Positions 35,571-48,039 of a DNA stretch of 64,000 bases are shown here, one piece after another (the stretch's first letter is position 1; the number at the start of each line of letters is the position of its first letter). This DNA is from Buchnera aphidicola (Aphis nasturtii) (GTDB lineage: Bacteria > Pseudomonadota > Gammaproteobacteria > Enterobacterales > Enterobacteriaceae): contig NZ_CP034888.1 of NCBI RefSeq assembly GCF_005083345.1, forward strand, positions 1 through 64,000. Reading direction: 5' to 3'. The translations under genes and the position numbers were made by a program. The notes below the pieces were generated by a model that saw only the letters and a list, made by a program, of their open reading frames with translations, was not told the DNA's origin and made no database searches.

Positions 35571-38500
35571 TTATGTAAGAGTAGAATTTAATAGTTCAGA
35601 TAAACTTGCAGATGCTTCTTCAACACTAACTTGCGAAGATGAATTATTATTTGATATATAATTTTTATTTGTAGATTTTCGACGATGTAATCGTTCTTTA
35701 TGATATGCATATCCAGTACCTGCTGGAATTAAACGACCAACAATGACATTTTCTTTCAATCCTCGTAGTTCGTCTTTTTTTCCTGCTACTGCTGATTCTG
35801 TTAGCACTCTAGTTGTTTCTTGAAATGATGCAGCAGATATAAATGATTCAGTTGCTAATGACGCTTTAGTAATTCCTAATAAATCTCTTGAAAAAGTAGC
35901 TAGTATTTTATTTTTTTTATTTAATATACGATTTGCAATTTTTATTCTTGAAAATTCAACTTGTTCTCCATCTAAAAATTCTGAATTTCCTGATTTAATA
36001 ATTGTTGCTTTTCTAAGCATTTGTCTGACTATAACTTCAATATGTTTATCATTAATTTTTACACCTTGTAAACGATATACTTCTTGTACTTCATTGACAA
36101 TATATTTAGTTACAGCTTGTACACCTCTTAAACGAAGAATATCATGTGGTGATTCTGGTCCGTCGGATATAACATCACCTCGTTCGACTCGTTCACCTTC
36201 AAATACATTTAATTGTCTCCATTTCGGAATCATTTCTTCATACGAATCATTTCCATCTACTGGAGTAATAATTAATCTTCTTTTTCCTTTAGTTTCTTTT
36301 CCAAATGAAATGATGCCACTAATTTCAGCTAAAATAGCCAGTTCTTTTGGGCGTCTTGCTTCAAATAAATCCGCTACTCTTGGTAATCCTCCAGTTATAT
36401 CTTTAGTTCCTCCTGATTCTTGGGGAACTCTTGCTAGAGTATCACCTGAACTAATTTTTACACCATCATTTAATTGTACAATTGCTTTTCCAGGTAGAAA
36501 ATATTGAGCAGGCATATCTGTTCCTGAAATAAGTACATCATTTCCGTTTGCATCGATAATTTTTAATGAAGGTCTTAAATCTTTACCAATAGACATTCTT
36601 TCAGCTGTATCTAATACTACTATTGAAGATAATCCGGTTAATTCATCTGCTTGTCTTGTAATACTTTGACCATCAATCATATCTATAAATCGAACAAATC
36701 CATTTACTTCTGTAATTACTGGTATAGTATGAGGATCCCATTTTGCTATAGTTTCTCCAGAGGTAACTTCTTCTCCATTTTTTTTAGCCATTATAGATCC
36801 ATAAGGTATTTTATAACTTTCTTTTGTCCTGCCAAATTTATCAATAATATTTAACTCTACATTTCTTGATGTTATAACTATTTTTCCTGAAGAATTAGTG
36901 ACAGATTTTGCATTATTAAGATTTATAATACCTTTATTTTTAATTTGAATACTAGATTCTGTCGCAGCTCTTGAAGCAGCTCCACCAATATGAAATGTTC
37001 TCATCGTTAATTGAGTACCAGGCTCTCCTATAGATTGAGCTGCAATTACTCCTATCGCTTCTCCTTTGTTGACTAAATTACCTCTTGCTAAATCTCGACC
37101 ATAACAATATGCGCATACACCAAAATCAGTATCACAATTAACTACTGATCTAACTTTAATAGTATCTATAGAATTTTTTTCTAATAAATCACACCATTGT
37201 TCATTTAATAAAGTATTTCTTTCTATTAATATTTTTTTAGTATTAGGATTTGTTATATTTTCTACAGTGACTCGACCTAAAACTCGTTCGCGTAATGGTT
37301 CTTTGACATCTCCGCCTTCTATTAAGGGAGTCATTAAAATACCTTCATGTGTTCCGCAATCTTTTTTTGTGACAACTAAATCTTGCGCTACATCTACAAG
37401 TCTACGAGTTAAATAACCAGAATTAGCGGTTTTTAATGCTGTATCCGCTAATCCTTTTCTAGCTCCATGTGTTGAAATAAAATATTGTAACACATTTAAA
37501 CCTTCTCTAAAGTTAGCTGTAATAGGTGTTTCAATAATAGAACCATCAGGTTTAGCCATTAAGCCACGCATACCAGCTAATTGTCGAATTTGCGCTGCAG
37601 ATCCTCGAGCTCCTGAATCTGCCATCATAAATATACTATTAAAAGAAGTTTGTTTTTGCGATTCTCCTTTTTTATTTAGAACCAATTCTGCAGATAAGTT
37701 TTCCATCATTGCTTTTGCTACTCTTTCATTTGCCGTAGCCCAAATGTCAATAACTTTATTATATCTTTCGCCTGCTGTAACTAAACCAGACTGAAATTGT
37801 TCTTGTATTTCAGCTACTTCAATTTCTGCTTCCTGAATAATACTTGATTTTTTTTCTGGTATGACCATATCATTAATACCAACAGATGCGCCTGATCTTG
37901 CTGCATAAGCAAAACCTGTATACATAATTTGATCAGCAAAAGTAACAGTAGGTTTTAAACCTAAAATGCGGTAACATGTATTTAACATTTTAGAAATATC
38001 TTTCTTCCCTAAAGTTTGATTAACTATGCTAAATGGCAATCCTTTTGGAACAATCATCCATAAAATAGCTCTGCCTACAGTAGTATTAACTATTTTTTTT
38101 ATAGGAGTTAATTGATTGTCTTCGTTTTTTTGATATTCTATTATTCTAATTTTAATCAAAGAATGCAACTCAGCAACACCTAAATGATATACTTTTTCCG
38201 CTTCATGAGAACTGTTTAGAAACATACCTTCTCCTTTTCCATTGATTTTTTCTCGGGTCATATAATACAACCCTAAAACTACATCCTGAGAAGGTACGAT
38301 AATTGGTTCACCGTTTGCTGGTGATAAAATGTTGTTTGTAGACATCATTAACGCCCTGGCTTCTAATTGAGCTTCAAGTGTTAACGGAACATGAACAGCC
38401 ATTTGATCGCCATCAAAATCAGCGTTATAAGCAGCGCAAACTAATGGATGTAGTTGTATAGCTTTTCCTTCTATTAACACAGGTTCAAATGCTTGAATAC

Positions 38501-39797
38501 CTAATCTATGTAAGGTAGGAGCTCGATTTAATAATACCGGATGCTCTCGAATAACTTCATCTAAAATATCCCATACTACCGATTCTTCTCTTTCTACCAT
38601 TTTTTTTGCAGCTTTAATAGTAGTTGCTAAACTTCGTACTTCTAATTTTCCATATATAAACGGTTTGAAAAGTTCTAACGCCATTTTTTTAGGTAGACCA
38701 CATTGATGTAATCGTAAATAAGGACCAACAGTAATTACTGATCGACCTGAATAATCTACACGTTTTCCAAGTAAATTTTGACGAAATCGACCTTGTTTAC
38801 CTTTTATCATATCAGCTAAAGATTTAAGAGGTCTTTTATTAGATCCTGTAATAGCTCTACCTCTTCTTCCATTATCTAATAGCGCATCTACAGCTTCTTG
38901 TAGCATTCTCTTTTCATTTCGAATAATAATATCAGGAGCAGCTAAATCTAATAATCTTTTTAATCGATTATTTCTATTAATTACTCTACGATATAAATCA
39001 TTTAAATCAGATGTTGCAAATCTGCCGCCATCTAATGGTACTAATGGTCTTAAATCAGGGGGTAATACCGGTAAAACAGTAAGAATCATCCATTCTGGTT
39101 TATTATGAGACTGTATAAATGATTCAATTAATTTAATTCGTTTTGTTAATTTTTTTCGTTTTGTTTCAGAATTTGTTTCATTTAATTCTGTTCGTAAATT
39201 TTCACATTCCTTTATTAAATTCATGCCTTTTAGTAATAATTGAATTGCTTCTGCACCCATTTTTGCGTAAAATTCATCTCCAAATTCTTCTAGTGCATCT
39301 AAATATTGTTCTTCTGTTAATATTTGATTTTTTTCAAGATGAGTCATACCTGTACTAATGACAACATAAGATTCAAAGTAGAGAACTCTTTCAATATCTC
39401 TTAATGGCATGTCTAATAATAAACCTATACGTGATGGTAATGACTTTAAAAACCAAATATGAGCTGTGGGAGAAGAAAGTTCTATATGTCCCATTCTTTC
39501 ACGTCTTACTTTACTTTGTGTAACTTCCACGCCGCATTTTTCACAAATAACACCTCGATGTTTTAATCTTTTATATTTTCCGCATAAACATTCATAATCT
39601 TTAACTGGACCAAAAATACGAGCACAAAATAATCCATCTCTTTCTGGTTTAAATGTTCGGTAGTTAATGGTTTCTGGTTTTTTAACTTCGCCAAATGACC
39701 AAGATCTAATAACATCTGGTGATGCTAATGAAATTTTAATAGCATCAAAGTCTTCAGTTTTAGTTTGGGCTTTTAAAAATTTTAGTAAATCTTTCAC
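35571..39797 (-). CDS. rpoC: RNA polymerase subunit beta'
   Basis: Catalytic subunit of RNA polymerase. It has 1408 residues against 1407 in E. coli. The N-terminal zinc site is Cys70, 72, 85 and 88 ([19 protein letters not shown]). The active-site magnesium motif [15 protein letters not shown] lies near residue 460. The trigger-loop region [20 protein letters not shown] is intact, and the second zinc site includes [17 protein letters not shown]. The start is GTG at 39797, as in E. coli. It follows rpoB by 74 bases. Confidence 0.99.
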   Translation of the reverse strand: MKDLLKFLKAQTKTEDFDAIKISLASPDVIRSWSFGEVKKPETINYRTFKPERDGLFCARIFGPVKDYECLCGKYKRLKHRGVICEKCGVEVTQSKVRRERMGHIELSSPTAHIWFLKSLPSRIGLLLDMPLRDIERVLYFESYVVISTGMTHLEKNQILTEEQYLDALEEFGDEFYAKMGAEAIQLLLKGMNLIKECENLRTELNETNSETKRKKLTKRIKLIESFIQSHNKPEWMILTVLPVLPPDLRPLVPLDGGRFATSDLNDLYRRVINRNNRLKRLLDLAAPDIIIRNEKRMLQEAVDALLDNGRRGRAITGSNKRPLKSLADMIKGKQGRFRQNLLGKRVDYSGRSVITVGPYLRLHQCGLPKKMALELFKPFIYGKLEVRSLATTIKAAKKMVEREESVVWDILDEVIREHPVLLNRAPTLHRLGIQAFEPVLIEGKAIQLHPLVCAAYNADFDGDQMAVHVPLTLEAQLEARALMMSTNNILSPANGEPIIVPSQDVVLGLYYMTREKINGKGEGMFLNSSHEAEKVYHLGVAELHSLIKIRIIEYQKNEDNQLTPIKKIVNTTVGRAILWMIVPKGLPFSIVNQTLGKKDISKMLNTCYRILGLKPTVTFADQIMYTGFAYAARSGASVGINDMVIPEKKSSIIQEAEIEVAEIQEQFQSGLVTAGERYNKVIDIWATANERVAKAMMENLSAELVLNKKGESQKQTSFNSIFMMADSGARGSAAQIRQLAGMRGLMAKPDGSIIETPITANFREGLNVLQYFISTHGARKGLADTALKTANSGYLTRRLVDVAQDLVVTKKDCGTHEGILMTPLIEGGDVKEPLRERVLGRVTVENITNPNTKKILIERNTLLNEQWCDLLEKNSIDTIKVRSVVNCDTDFGVCAYCYGRDLARGNLVNKGEAIGVIAAQSIGEPGTQLTMRTFHIGGAASRAATESSIQIKNKGIINLNNAKSVTNSSGKIVITSRNVELNIIDKFGRTKESYKIPYGSIMAKKNGEEVTSGETIAKWDPHTIPVITEVNGFVRFIDMIDGQSITRQADELTGLSSIVVLDTAERMSIGKDLRPSLKIIDANGNDVLISGTDMPAQYFLPGKAIVQLNDGVKISSGDTLARVPQESGGTKDITGGLPRVADLFEARRPKELAILAEISGIISFGKETKGKRRLIITPVDGNDSYEEMIPKWRQLNVFEGERVERGDVISDGPESPHDILRLRGVQAVTKYIVNEVQEVYRLQGVKINDKHIEVIVRQMLRKATIIKSGNSEFLDGEQVEFSRIKIANRILNKKNKILATFSRDLLGITKASLATESFISAASFQETTRVLTESAVAGKKDELRGLKENVIVGRLIPAGTGYAYHKERLHRRKSTNKNYISNNNSSSQVSVEEASASLSELLNSTLT

Positions 39798-39871
39798 GCA
39801 TGAGCTCTCGTTGGAGTGAAATTTTTGAAGGTTTTAAATCTATGTGTGCACTGGATATATTAAATATTCTT

Positions 39872-42800
39872 TTATTCGTTTTCTAGTTCAATATTAATTC
39901 CTAACGAGCGAATTTCTTTTAATAAAACATTAAATGATTCTGGCATTCCAGGTTCCATTTGATGATTACCATCTACAATATTTTTATACATTTTAGTTCT
40001 TCCATTGACATCATCAGATTTAACAGTTAACATTTCTTGTAATGTGTAAGAGGCTCCGTATGCTTCTAATGCCCACACTTCCATTTCACCAAAGCGTTGT
40101 CCACCAAACTGAGCTTTTCCACCTAGTGGCTGTTGAGTTACAAGGCTATAGGAGCCAGTTGAACGAGCATGCATTTTATCATCTACTAAATGGTTTAATT
40201 TTAACATATACATATAACCAACAGTAACTGGTCTTTCAAATTTTTCACCTGTTCTTCCATCAAAGAGAAAAATTTGTCCAGATTCCGGTAAATTTGCAAA
40301 TTGTAACATTTTTTTTATTTCATGTTCTTTTGCCCCATCAAATACTGGTGTTGCAACAGGAACTCCTTTTTTTAAGTTTTGTGCTAAATGCAATATTTCT
40401 TCATCTGAAAATTCCTCTAAATTCACTTTTTGTCTTAAATTTTCTCCTAAATTAAAAGTTTTTTGAATAAATCTTCTTAATTGAGATATTTTTTCTTGTT
40501 TTTTGAGCATGTTATTAATTTGATCACCAATTCCCTTAGCAGCCATTCCTAAATGTGTTTCTAATATTTGCCCAATGTTCATACGTGATGGAACTCCTAA
40601 AGGATTCAATACAATGTCTACTGGTATGCCATTTTCATCATATGGCATATCTTCAACAGGATTGATTTTAGAAATAACTCCTTTATTTCCGTGTCTTCCA
40701 GCCATTTTATCACCGGGTTGTATTTGGCGTTTTACTGCTAAGTATACTTTTACTATTTTTAAAACTCCTGGTGCAAGATCATCACCTTGTGTAATTTTTC
40801 TGCGCTTTATTTCTATTTTTTTTTCGAACTCTTTTTTCAATTCATTATGTTGTTGTATAAATTTTTCCATTTCTTGCTGTTTATTTTCTTGTTTTACATT
40901 AATTCTAAGCCATTTTTCAAAAGGTAATTGATTTAACTGCTCTATTTCAACGTTGCAAGATAACAAAGTGTTTTTAATTTTTAAAAATAAGCTTAATTGA
41001 AATATTTTAAATTCTTCTGTAAGATCTTTTTTTGCTTTCTTAAGTTGCATATCTTCAATTTCTAACGTTCTTTTATCTTTTTTTACACCATCACGTGTAA
41101 AAATTTGAACATCAATTACAGTTCCAGATACCCCATTGGGAACCCTTAATGATGAATCTTTTACATCAGATGCTTTTTCACCAAAAATAGCACGTAATAA
41201 TTTTTCTTCTGGAGTTAATTGTGTTTCTCCCTTAGGGGTTACTTTTCCTACTAAAATATCTCCTCCGGTTACTTCAGCACCAATATAAACAATACCTGAT
41301 TCATCTAATTTGCATAAAGCAGCTTCTCCTACATTAGGTATATCTGAGCTGATTTCTTCAGGTCCTAATTTAGTATCTCTAGATATACAGGATAGTTCTT
41401 GGATATGAATTGTAGTAAATCGATCTTCTTGTACAACTTTTTCTGAAACCAAGATAGAATCTTCAAAGTTATATCCATTCCAAGGCATAAAAGCGACTCG
41501 CATGTTTTGTCCTAATGCAAGTTCACCTAAATCAGTTGATGGTCCATCTGCTAAAACATCTCCTTTGTTTATTTTTTCATTTAATTGAACACATGGTTTT
41601 TGATTAATACAAGTATTTTGATTGGAACGAGTATATTTTGTTAAATTATAAATATCTATACCTGCTTCTCCTAAGTATGTTTCATCTTCGCTAACTTTAA
41701 TTATAATTCGTGAAGCATCTACATATTGAACAATACCACTTCTTTTTGCGACAATTGTAACCCCAGAATCTACTGCTACTGCTCTTTCCATGCCTGTTCC
41801 TACTAAAGGTTTATCAGTTTTTAAAGTAGGTACTGCTTGACGTTGCATATTAGCTCCCATTAAAGCTCTATTTGCATCGTCATGTTCAAGGAAAGGAATT
41901 AAAGATGCTCCAACAGATACTATTTGTTGAGTAGAAACATCCATATAATCAACTTGATTGCAATTAAATAAGCTTGATTCTCCTTTATGTCTACAAGTTA
42001 CTAAATCATCTACAAAAAAATTATTTTTATCTATGTTCGTATTAGCTTGTGCAATAATATAATTTCCTTCTTCTATTGCAGATAAATAGTGTATTTCTTG
42101 TGTAACTAATCTATCTTTTACCTTTCTATAAGGTGTTTCTAAAAAACCATATGAATTAGTTCTTGCATATACTGATAAAGAATTAATTAATCCAATGTTA
42201 GGACCTTCCGGAGTTTCTATCGGACAAACTCGACCGTAATGTGTTGGGTGAACATCTCTTACTTCAAAACCAGCTCTTTCTCTAGTTAAACCACCTAATC
42301 CTAAAGCTGAAATTCTTCGTTTATGTGTAATTTCTGATAAAGGATTATTTTGATCCATAAACTGAGATAATTGACTCGAACCAAAAAATTCTTTTACAGC
42401 TGCAGATATTGGTTTTGCGTTAATCATATCTTGCGGCATTAAAGTTTCTAAATCACCTACTGACAACCTTTCTTTGACAGCTCTTTCTACTCTTACTAAA
42501 CCCAGTCTAAATTGATTTTCAGCCATTTCTCCTACTGATCTAATTCTTCTGTTTCCCAAATGATCGATATCATCTACTTCTCCTTTTCCGTTTCGGATAT
42601 CAATTAATTTTTTTATCACATCAATAATATCTTCTTTATTTAAAGTGCCTAACCCTTCAATTTTTTCACGTGATAAAGATCTATTAAATTTCATACGCCC
42701 AACAGATGAAAGATCATATCGATCTTCAGAAAAAAACAAATTTTCAAATAGATTTTCTGTAGCTTCTTTTGTCAGGGGCTCTCCAGGTCTCATGACTCGA

Positions 42801-43900
42801 TAAATTTCCATCAATGCACTTGTTCTATCATTTGATGAATCAATACGAAGTGTTTCTGAAATATATGGTCCATGATCTAAATCGTTAGTAAAAAGGGTTT
42901 CAATATATGAAAAATTTAATTTCTGTAATTTTATGAGTACTTCTAAAGATAACTCTGTATTAGCTGCGATAATTATTTCTTTTGTAATTGGGTGTAAGTA
43001 GTTTTTTGATACTATTCTTCCTAAAATATATTCTACTGGAACTATAATCGATGTAATTTTAAACTTTTTTAATTCTTGTATATGTCGTGCAGTGATTCGA
43101 CGACCTTTTTTTACATAAATTTTTCCATTTTTTTCGATATCAAAAGAAGCAGTTTCTCCCCTAAGCCTTTCTGATACCAATGCCAATTCAATTTTTTCAT
43201 TATCTATTTTAAAAATATTTTTTTCAAAAAATAAATTTAATATTTCTTCTGTATTATAGTTAAGAGCACGTAAAATAATAGTTACTGGTAATTTTCTTCG
43301 TCTATCAATTCTAACAAATAAAATATCTTTTGGATCAAATTCAAAGTCTAACCAGGATCCTCTGTAAGGAATAATACGAGCGTTATATAAAACTTTTCCT
43401 GAAGAATGTGTTTTTCCTTTATCACTATCAAAAAATACACCAGGACTTCTATGTAATTGAGATACAACAACTCTTTCTGTACCATTAATTATAAAAGTTC
43501 CATTATTTGTCATTAATGGTATTTCGCCCATATATACTTCTTGTTCTTTAATATCTTTAACTGTAGGTTCTAATATATCACGTTCATAAATAACTAATCT
43601 CAATTTTACTCTTAACGGTGCAGAATAAGTGGCACCTCGTATTTGACATTCTTTAACATCAAATGTTGTTTCTCCTAATCGATAACTGACATATTGCAAT
43701 TCAGAATTGCCATTATAACCGCGTATAGGAAATACTGATTGGAAAGCTGCTTCTAATCCATGTTGTCCGTCTGGATCTATTTTAATAAACTTTTTATAAG
43801 AATTCAGTTGAATCGAAAGAAGATATGGTATATCCAAAATTTTAGGACGTTTTCCAAAATCTTTACGAATACGTTTTTTCTCGGTATAAGAGTAAACCAT
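39872..43900 (-). CDS. rpoB: RNA polymerase subunit beta
   Basis: Second large subunit of RNA polymerase and target of rifampicin. The ATG at 43900 gives [19 protein letters not shown] and 1342 residues, exactly the E. coli length, with AGGA 5 bases upstream. An in-frame ATG at 43927 would add nine residues. The rifampicin region [30 protein letters not shown] is wild type, and [19 protein letters not shown] near the active site is intact. Confidence 0.99.
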   Translation of the reverse strand: MVYSYTEKKRIRKDFGKRPKILDIPYLLSIQLNSYKKFIKIDPDGQHGLEAAFQSVFPIRGYNGNSELQYVSYRLGETTFDVKECQIRGATYSAPLRVKLRLVIYERDILEPTVKDIKEQEVYMGEIPLMTNNGTFIINGTERVVVSQLHRSPGVFFDSDKGKTHSSGKVLYNARIIPYRGSWLDFEFDPKDILFVRIDRRRKLPVTIILRALNYNTEEILNLFFEKNIFKIDNEKIELALVSERLRGETASFDIEKNGKIYVKKGRRITARHIQELKKFKITSIIVPVEYILGRIVSKNYLHPITKEIIIAANTELSLEVLIKLQKLNFSYIETLFTNDLDHGPYISETLRIDSSNDRTSALMEIYRVMRPGEPLTKEATENLFENLFFSEDRYDLSSVGRMKFNRSLSREKIEGLGTLNKEDIIDVIKKLIDIRNGKGEVDDIDHLGNRRIRSVGEMAENQFRLGLVRVERAVKERLSVGDLETLMPQDMINAKPISAAVKEFFGSSQLSQFMDQNNPLSEITHKRRISALGLGGLTRERAGFEVRDVHPTHYGRVCPIETPEGPNIGLINSLSVYARTNSYGFLETPYRKVKDRLVTQEIHYLSAIEEGNYIIAQANTNIDKNNFFVDDLVTCRHKGESSLFNCNQVDYMDVSTQQIVSVGASLIPFLEHDDANRALMGANMQRQAVPTLKTDKPLVGTGMERAVAVDSGVTIVAKRSGIVQYVDASRIIIKVSEDETYLGEAGIDIYNLTKYTRSNQNTCINQKPCVQLNEKINKGDVLADGPSTDLGELALGQNMRVAFMPWNGYNFEDSILVSEKVVQEDRFTTIHIQELSCISRDTKLGPEEISSDIPNVGEAALCKLDESGIVYIGAEVTGGDILVGKVTPKGETQLTPEEKLLRAIFGEKASDVKDSSLRVPNGVSGTVIDVQIFTRDGVKKDKRTLEIEDMQLKKAKKDLTEEFKIFQLSLFLKIKNTLLSCNVEIEQLNQLPFEKWLRINVKQENKQQEMEKFIQQHNELKKEFEKKIEIKRRKITQGDDLAPGVLKIVKVYLAVKRQIQPGDKMAGRHGNKGVISKINPVEDMPYDENGIPVDIVLNPLGVPSRMNIGQILETHLGMAAKGIGDQINNMLKKQEKISQLRRFIQKTFNLGENLRQKVNLEEFSDEEILHLAQNLKKGVPVATPVFDGAKEHEIKKMLQFANLPESGQIFLFDGRTGEKFERPVTVGYMYMLKLNHLVDDKMHARSTGSYSLVTQQPLGGKAQFGGQRFGEMEVWALEAYGASYTLQEMLTVKSDDVNGRTKMYKNIVDGNHQMEPGMPESFNVLLKEIRSLGINIELENE

Positions 43901-44065
43901 AGGATTCCTATGCTCGTTGAGAGACAAATAAAAGTTAATGTTATTGTCTTTTAATCTGAAGAAGAGATATTTTTTTTATTTTAATTGTTAATTTTTATTT
44001 TTTTAAATAATTTCATTTTGAAAAATTTTTTTAAAATTTTGTAAATATTCTTTATTATATAAAAG

Positions 44066-44090
44066 GGCTGGTGAATTAAAAACACCAGCC
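44066..44090 (-). terminator. Attenuator-like hairpin between rplL and rpoB
   Basis: Arms GGCTGGTG (44066-44073) and CACCAGCC (44083-44090) form a perfect 8-bp stem with a 9-base loop, followed on the minus strand by CTTTTATA. It lies 34 bases after rplL and some 165 bases before rpoB. E. coli has a partial terminator at this place that lowers rpoBC relative to ribosomal protein expression. The 224-base gap holds nothing else recognisable. Confidence 0.7.
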
Positions 44091-44124
44091 TATGTGGAAG
44101 TTAATTACAATAAAATATATAATT

Positions 44125-44493
44125 TTATTTAATTTCGATTTCAGCGCCAGCAGATTCTAAAGTTTTTTTAAGTGATTCTGCGTCTTGTTTGTTAATATTT
44201 TCTTTTATGACAGTTGGTGCAGATTCTACTAAATCTTTAGCTTCTTTAAGCCCTAAACCAGTTGCGCTACGCACACTTTTAATAACTGAAACTTTATTTG
44301 GACCAATAGCTTTTAAAAAAACATCAAATTCTGTTTTTTCTTCAGCAGCTTTTTGTTCGTTGCTGTTATTAGACTGCATAGACATATTTGCAGAAATTCC
44401 AAATTTTTTTTCCATTTCTGAGATAAGTTCTACAACATTCATAATAGACATTTCTGATATAGCTTCTAAAATTTGTTCTTTAGTAATAGACAT
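44125..44493 (-). CDS. rplL: 50S ribosomal protein L7/L12
   Basis: Stalk protein that recruits translation factors. The ATG at 44493 gives [16 protein letters not shown] and 122 residues (E. coli 121). An in-frame ATG at 44514 would add seven residues upstream of the AGGAAT site. The C-terminal domain [39 protein letters not shown] is highly conserved; the alanine-rich hinge of E. coli is replaced by a Ser/Asn-rich one. Confidence 0.97.
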   Translation of the reverse strand: MSITKEQILEAISEMSIMNVVELISEMEKKFGISANMSMQSNNSNEQKAAEEKTEFDVFLKAIGPNKVSVIKSVRSATGLGLKEAKDLVESAPTVIKENINKQDAESLKKTLESAGAEIEIK

Positions 44494-44563
44494 AACAATA
44501 ATTCCTAATAACAATTAGAATTATTTTAGATGTTAATAAATACATCAAAAATAATAACCTCTT

Positions 44564-45061
44564 TTACGAGGTTTCTTTTTTCCGTTTTATAGCAGATAAT
44601 GTATAAATCAGTTTTCCAGCAGCTGATATTTTTAAGATTAATAAAAGTTTTGCTATTGCTTCTTCATAAGTTGGCATATCTGCAAGTTGATTGATTTCTA
44701 AATTAGATAGTAGTTTACCCTCAAACACTCCTCCTGTAATTTTAAATTGTTTATTTTTTTTTTCAAATTTTTTAAATAATCGAGCTCCACTGCCTGGATG
44801 ATTTGTCGAGTAAGCTATAAAAGTAGATCCTTTTATAATTTTTTTTAAGCACTCAAAAGTTGTATTCTTAACTGCTAAAGATAATAAAGTATTACGAACA
44901 ACGCTCATTTTTACGCCTAATTTACGTCCTAATTTTCTTAATTGATTTATTTGGTTTGCAGAAATTCCTTGAGAGTTGGCAATTACAGCTGATAAAGCTG
45001 AATTAGAAATTTGATTTATTTTAGAAACAATTGTTTTTTTTTTGTTAAGATTTAATGCCAT
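44564..45061 (-). CDS. rplJ: 50S ribosomal protein L10
   Basis: Base of the L7/L12 stalk. It has 165 residues, the same as E. coli. The N-terminal rRNA-binding half (LSAVIANSQGISANQINQLRKLGRKLGVKMSVVRNTLL) is conserved and the C-terminal L12-binding helix is present. It follows a 193-base leader where E. coli has the L10-(L12)4 autoregulatory structure; I could not confirm that fold here. The ribosome-binding site is AGGAGA. Confidence 0.96.
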   Translation of the reverse strand: MALNLNKKKTIVSKINQISNSALSAVIANSQGISANQINQLRKLGRKLGVKMSVVRNTLLSLAVKNTTFECLKKIIKGSTFIAYSTNHPGSGARLFKKFEKKNKQFKITGGVFEGKLLSNLEINQLADMPTYEEAIAKLLLILKISAAGKLIYTLSAIKRKKETS

Positions 45062-45254
45062 TTTATCGTATTCTCCTATATTTTAATTTAGAGAAAAGAT
45101 GTTTTATTAAGTATACTAATTAAAGCAATGATTGGGATTAGTATTATTGTTTCTTTGTGATTATAAAAAATTTATTAAAATAAATTTTAAATTTTTTTTA
45201 AAAGGGGATATCATTATAAATAATTTTTTTTCTACCGTAAAGTAAAAGATATTA

Positions 45255-45950
45255 TTATAAAGATAGACTCGATTGGTCTAAAGTTAAACCAACTCCCATA
45301 GTACTAGATAGGACAACTTTTTTTATATATATTCCTTTTGATTGTGGTGGTTTAGCTTTTTTTATTGATTCTAAAAAAGTATTTAAATTATCTTTGATTT
45401 GATTTTTTTCGAAGTTAATTCTTCCGATAGTAGCATGAACGATTCCATTTTTATCATTTCGATAATAAATTTGTCCTGTTTTTGCATTTTTAATTGCTTC
45501 AGCAATGTTTGTTGTAACTGTACCCAATTTAGGATTAGGCATTAATCCGCGAGGCCCTAATATATGACCTATTTGTGTCACAACTTTCATTGCATCAGGC
45601 GATGCAATAGCAGTATCAAACATAACACCTTCTTTTTGTATTTTTTTAGATAAATCTTCCATTCCAATATATTCTGCGCCAGATTTTTTAGCTATTTCAA
45701 TATTTTCACCTTGAGTAAATACAGCTACTTTAATAGAACGACCTATACCGTGTGGTAATATGGTAGTTCCTCGAATGTTTTGATCTGATTTTTTTGCATT
45801 TATTCCTAAATTAATAGCAATATCAATACTTTCGATAAAACTTACTTTTGATGCATTCTTTAGTAGTGTAATTAATTCATCAATATTATACATTTTTTCA
45901 ATATTAATATTTTTTTTCATTATATTCATACGTTTATTAATTTTAATCAT
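45255..45950 (-). CDS. rplA: 50S ribosomal protein L1
   Basis: Forms the mobile L1 stalk at the E site. It has 231 residues against 234 in E. coli. Conserved segments include [43 protein letters not shown] and [14 protein letters not shown]. It starts 2 bases after the rplK stop, so translation is coupled. Confidence 0.97.
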   Translation of the reverse strand: MIKINKRMNIMKKNINIEKMYNIDELITLLKNASKVSFIESIDIAINLGINAKKSDQNIRGTTILPHGIGRSIKVAVFTQGENIEIAKKSGAEYIGMEDLSKKIQKEGVMFDTAIASPDAMKVVTQIGHILGPRGLMPNPKLGTVTTNIAEAIKNAKTGQIYYRNDKNGIVHATIGRINFEKNQIKDNLNTFLESIKKAKPPQSKGIYIKKVVLSSTMGVGLTLDQSSLSL

Positions 45951-45952
45951 TA

Positions 45953-46381
45953 TTAATCCTCAATAATTAAACCCATAGATTTAGCAGTCCCTTTAATAGA
46001 TTGAATCATATTTTGAATATTTGAACCAGTCATGTCTTTTCTTTTGATTTTAGCTATTTCTTCAATTTGTAAATTTGTGACTTTTCCTTTTGTTTCTATT
46101 TTAGGTTTACTAGATCCTGATTTAATTCCAGCAGCTTTTTTTAATAAGATAGAAGCTGGAGGTGTTTTTGTAATAAATGTAAATGAACGATCCGAATATA
46201 CTGTGATGATCACTGGTATCGGCAAACCTTTTTCTAAGCTTTCTGTTTTTGCATTAAACATTTTGCAAAATTCCATAATATTTACTCCTTTTTGTCCTAA
46301 TGCAGGACCTATTGGAGGGCTTGGATTAGCCATTCCAGCGGATACTTGAAGTTTTATATAAGATTGTATTTTTTTTGCCAT
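45953..46381 (-). CDS. rplK: 50S ribosomal protein L11
   Basis: Part of the GTPase-associated centre. It has 142 residues, the E. coli length. The N-terminal proline-rich helix region [30 protein letters not shown] is fully conserved. First of the rplKAJL block; it follows nusG by 27 bases, too short for the L1 translational-control leader known from E. coli to be obvious. Confidence 0.97.
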   Translation of the reverse strand: MAKKIQSYIKLQVSAGMANPSPPIGPALGQKGVNIMEFCKMFNAKTESLEKGLPIPVIITVYSDRSFTFITKTPPASILLKKAAGIKSGSSKPKIETKGKVTNLQIEEIAKIKRKDMTGSNIQNMIQSIKGTAKSMGLIIED

Positions 46382-46408
46382 GTTAATATTCTCTTGAATA
46401 AAATATTT

Positions 46409-46954
46409 TTAATTTTTTTCAACTTGTCTAAAATCTAATTCTACAGGAGTAGATCTTCCAAAAATAGATACAGATACTTTTAATCTGCTTTTTTCATAAT
46501 CTACTTCTTCTACAACTCCGTTAAAATCTGCAAAAGGGCCATCATTTACCCGAATCATTTCTCCAGGTTCAAATAAAGTTTTAGGTCTTGGTTTATCACC
46601 AATTTGACGAAGTCTATTAACAATAGTTTCTACTTCTTTATTACTAATTGGTGATGGTTTATCTGATTTACCTCCAATAAAACCTAGTACTCTAGGGATG
46701 TTTCTAATTAAATGCCATGTTGTATCTGTCATAATCATTTGAATTAAAACATATCCTGGAAAAAATTTATATTCACTTTTTCTGCGTTGTCCACCTCTAA
46801 TTTCAACAACTTCTTCAGCAGGCACCATGACTTCCCCAAAAAAATCTTGCATTTTATTTAATTTAACATATTCTCGTATTGATTGAGCAACGCGTCCTTC
46901 AAAACCAGAAAAAGCTTGTAATACATACCATTTTTTATTTGAACTTTCGTGCAT
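46409..46954 (-). CDS. nusG: Transcription elongation/antitermination factor NusG
   Basis: Binds RNA polymerase and links it to Rho or ribosomes. It has 181 residues, the same as E. coli. The NGN domain ([23 protein letters not shown]) and C-terminal KOW motif ([48 protein letters not shown]) are intact. Its ribosome-binding region lies within a 19-base tandem duplication shared with the secE 3' end. Confidence 0.98.
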   Translation of the reverse strand: MHESSNKKWYVLQAFSGFEGRVAQSIREYVKLNKMQDFFGEVMVPAEEVVEIRGGQRRKSEYKFFPGYVLIQMIMTDTTWHLIRNIPRVLGFIGGKSDKPSPISNKEVETIVNRLRQIGDKPRPKTLFEPGEMIRVNDGPFADFNGVVEEVDYEKSRLKVSVSIFGRSTPVELDFRQVEKN

Positions 46955-46991
46955 TTTTATAACCTTAAACTATTTTTATAACCTTAAACTA
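46954..46991. repeat. Perfect 19-base tandem duplication at the secE-nusG junction
   Basis: The unit TTTTTATAACCTTAAACTA occurs twice in a row (46954-46972 and 46973-46991). One copy encodes the end of SecE (Ser-Leu-Arg-Leu-stop); the other supplies the sequence just before the nusG start codon. Confidence 0.9.
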
Positions 46992-47359
46992 ATAAAAAAT
47001 GCTATTAAACGGAATATAATATTATCTATACCCCATAAAATGAGTGACATAAACATTGTCACAAAAATAATGATAAGTGTAGTATATAAAGTTTCTTTAT
47101 ATTTCGGCCATATTATTTTTTGCATTTCACTTTTTGATGCCTTGATATATAATAAAATAGATTTTCCTTTTTCTGTATAAATTAAAATTCCAATTGTACA
47201 GATAATTAAAAAAATTATTAATGCAGTTCGGATAAAAAAGTTTACTTTAATAAAATAATAGTTAACTAAAATACATAAAATAAAATTTATAAATATAAAA
47301 ATCCATTTTATTCTTTCTGTATTTTTAAAGTTTTTTTTATTAGAAATTGATAGATTCAT
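46976..47359 (-). CDS. secE: Preprotein translocase subunit SecE
   Basis: Clamp subunit of the SecYEG channel. It has 127 residues, the same as E. coli. Three hydrophobic segments (about residues 18-36, 42-61 and 92-113) and the conserved amphipathic stretch EMQKIIWPKYKETLYTTLIIIFVTMFMSLILWGID are present. A strong AGGGGA precedes the ATG. In E. coli tufB lies just upstream; here it is absent, and the tRNA cluster follows directly across about 210 bases. Confidence 0.96.
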   Translation of the reverse strand: MNLSISNKKNFKNTERIKWIFIFINFILCILVNYYFIKVNFFIRTALIIFLIICTIGILIYTEKGKSILLYIKASKSEMQKIIWPKYKETLYTTLIIIFVTMFMSLILWGIDNIIFRLIAFFISLRL

Positions 47360-47570
47360 AGTTTCCCCTGCGAATTACAAAAAATGAAATAGTCAAAAAA
47401 ATATGTTAGAATTTTAAATATTTTATTTTTTATAGTACACATTTTAAAAAATATTTTGAAAAATTAAAATCGTTTTTAAAGATACATTGATTTTAGGATT
47501 TATAAAATTTACATTAGGTGAGATATGTGAATTGAATACTATTTTTTTTGAATTTTTATATTTTTTAAAA

Positions 47571-47643
47571 TGCTGATACCCAGATTTGAACTGGGGACCT
47601 CACCCTTACCAAGGGTGTGCTCTACCTGCTGAGCTATATCAGC
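47571..47643 (-). tRNA. tRNA-Thr (GGT)
   Basis: Cloverleaf on the minus strand: acceptor GCTGATA/TATCAGC, anticodon stem CACCC/GGGTG with loop TTGGTAA (anticodon GGT), T stem CCCAG/CTGGG, discriminator A. It is 73 bases, with no encoded CCA. It corresponds to E. coli thrT by position, the last tRNA of the cluster. Confidence 0.98.
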
Positions 47644-47656
47644 AGTAAATTTTTTT

Positions 47657-47728
<72 letters not shown>

Positions 47729-47733
47729 ATTTT

Positions 47734-47815
<82 letters not shown>

Positions 47816-47824
47816 TATTAAATT

Positions 47825-47897
<73 letters not shown>

Positions 47898-47936
47898 TTA
47901 TTTAAGATTATTTTAAAATAAATTTTTCTACTTAAT

Positions 47937-47964
47937 ATTATATGTTGTTTCTTTTTTATTGCAA
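47937..47964 (-). promoter_or_regulatory. Sigma-70 promoter of the tRNA cluster
   Basis: On the minus strand TTGCAA (47964-47959) and a perfect TATAAT (47942-47937) are separated by 16 bases, about 40 bases before tRNA-Thr(TGT). This is the best sigma-70 promoter seen in the window and probably drives the tRNA genes, with possible read-through into secE. Confidence 0.7.
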
Positions 47965-48039
47965 GGTTTTTTAAAAAATAATTTTTATATTAAATAGTTT
48001 CTTAGTTAAATTTAATATGTTTCAAATAAATAATTGAAC

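Noticed and set aside
36094..36507. 137-codon plus-strand frame opposite rpoC, and similar frames opposite rpoB at 40575-40931
   Set aside because: They lie wholly inside highly conserved rpoC/rpoB coding sequence and have no independent coding features.
44189..44518. 109-codon plus-strand frame opposite rplL
   Set aside because: Antisense shadow of a well-conserved ribosomal protein gene.
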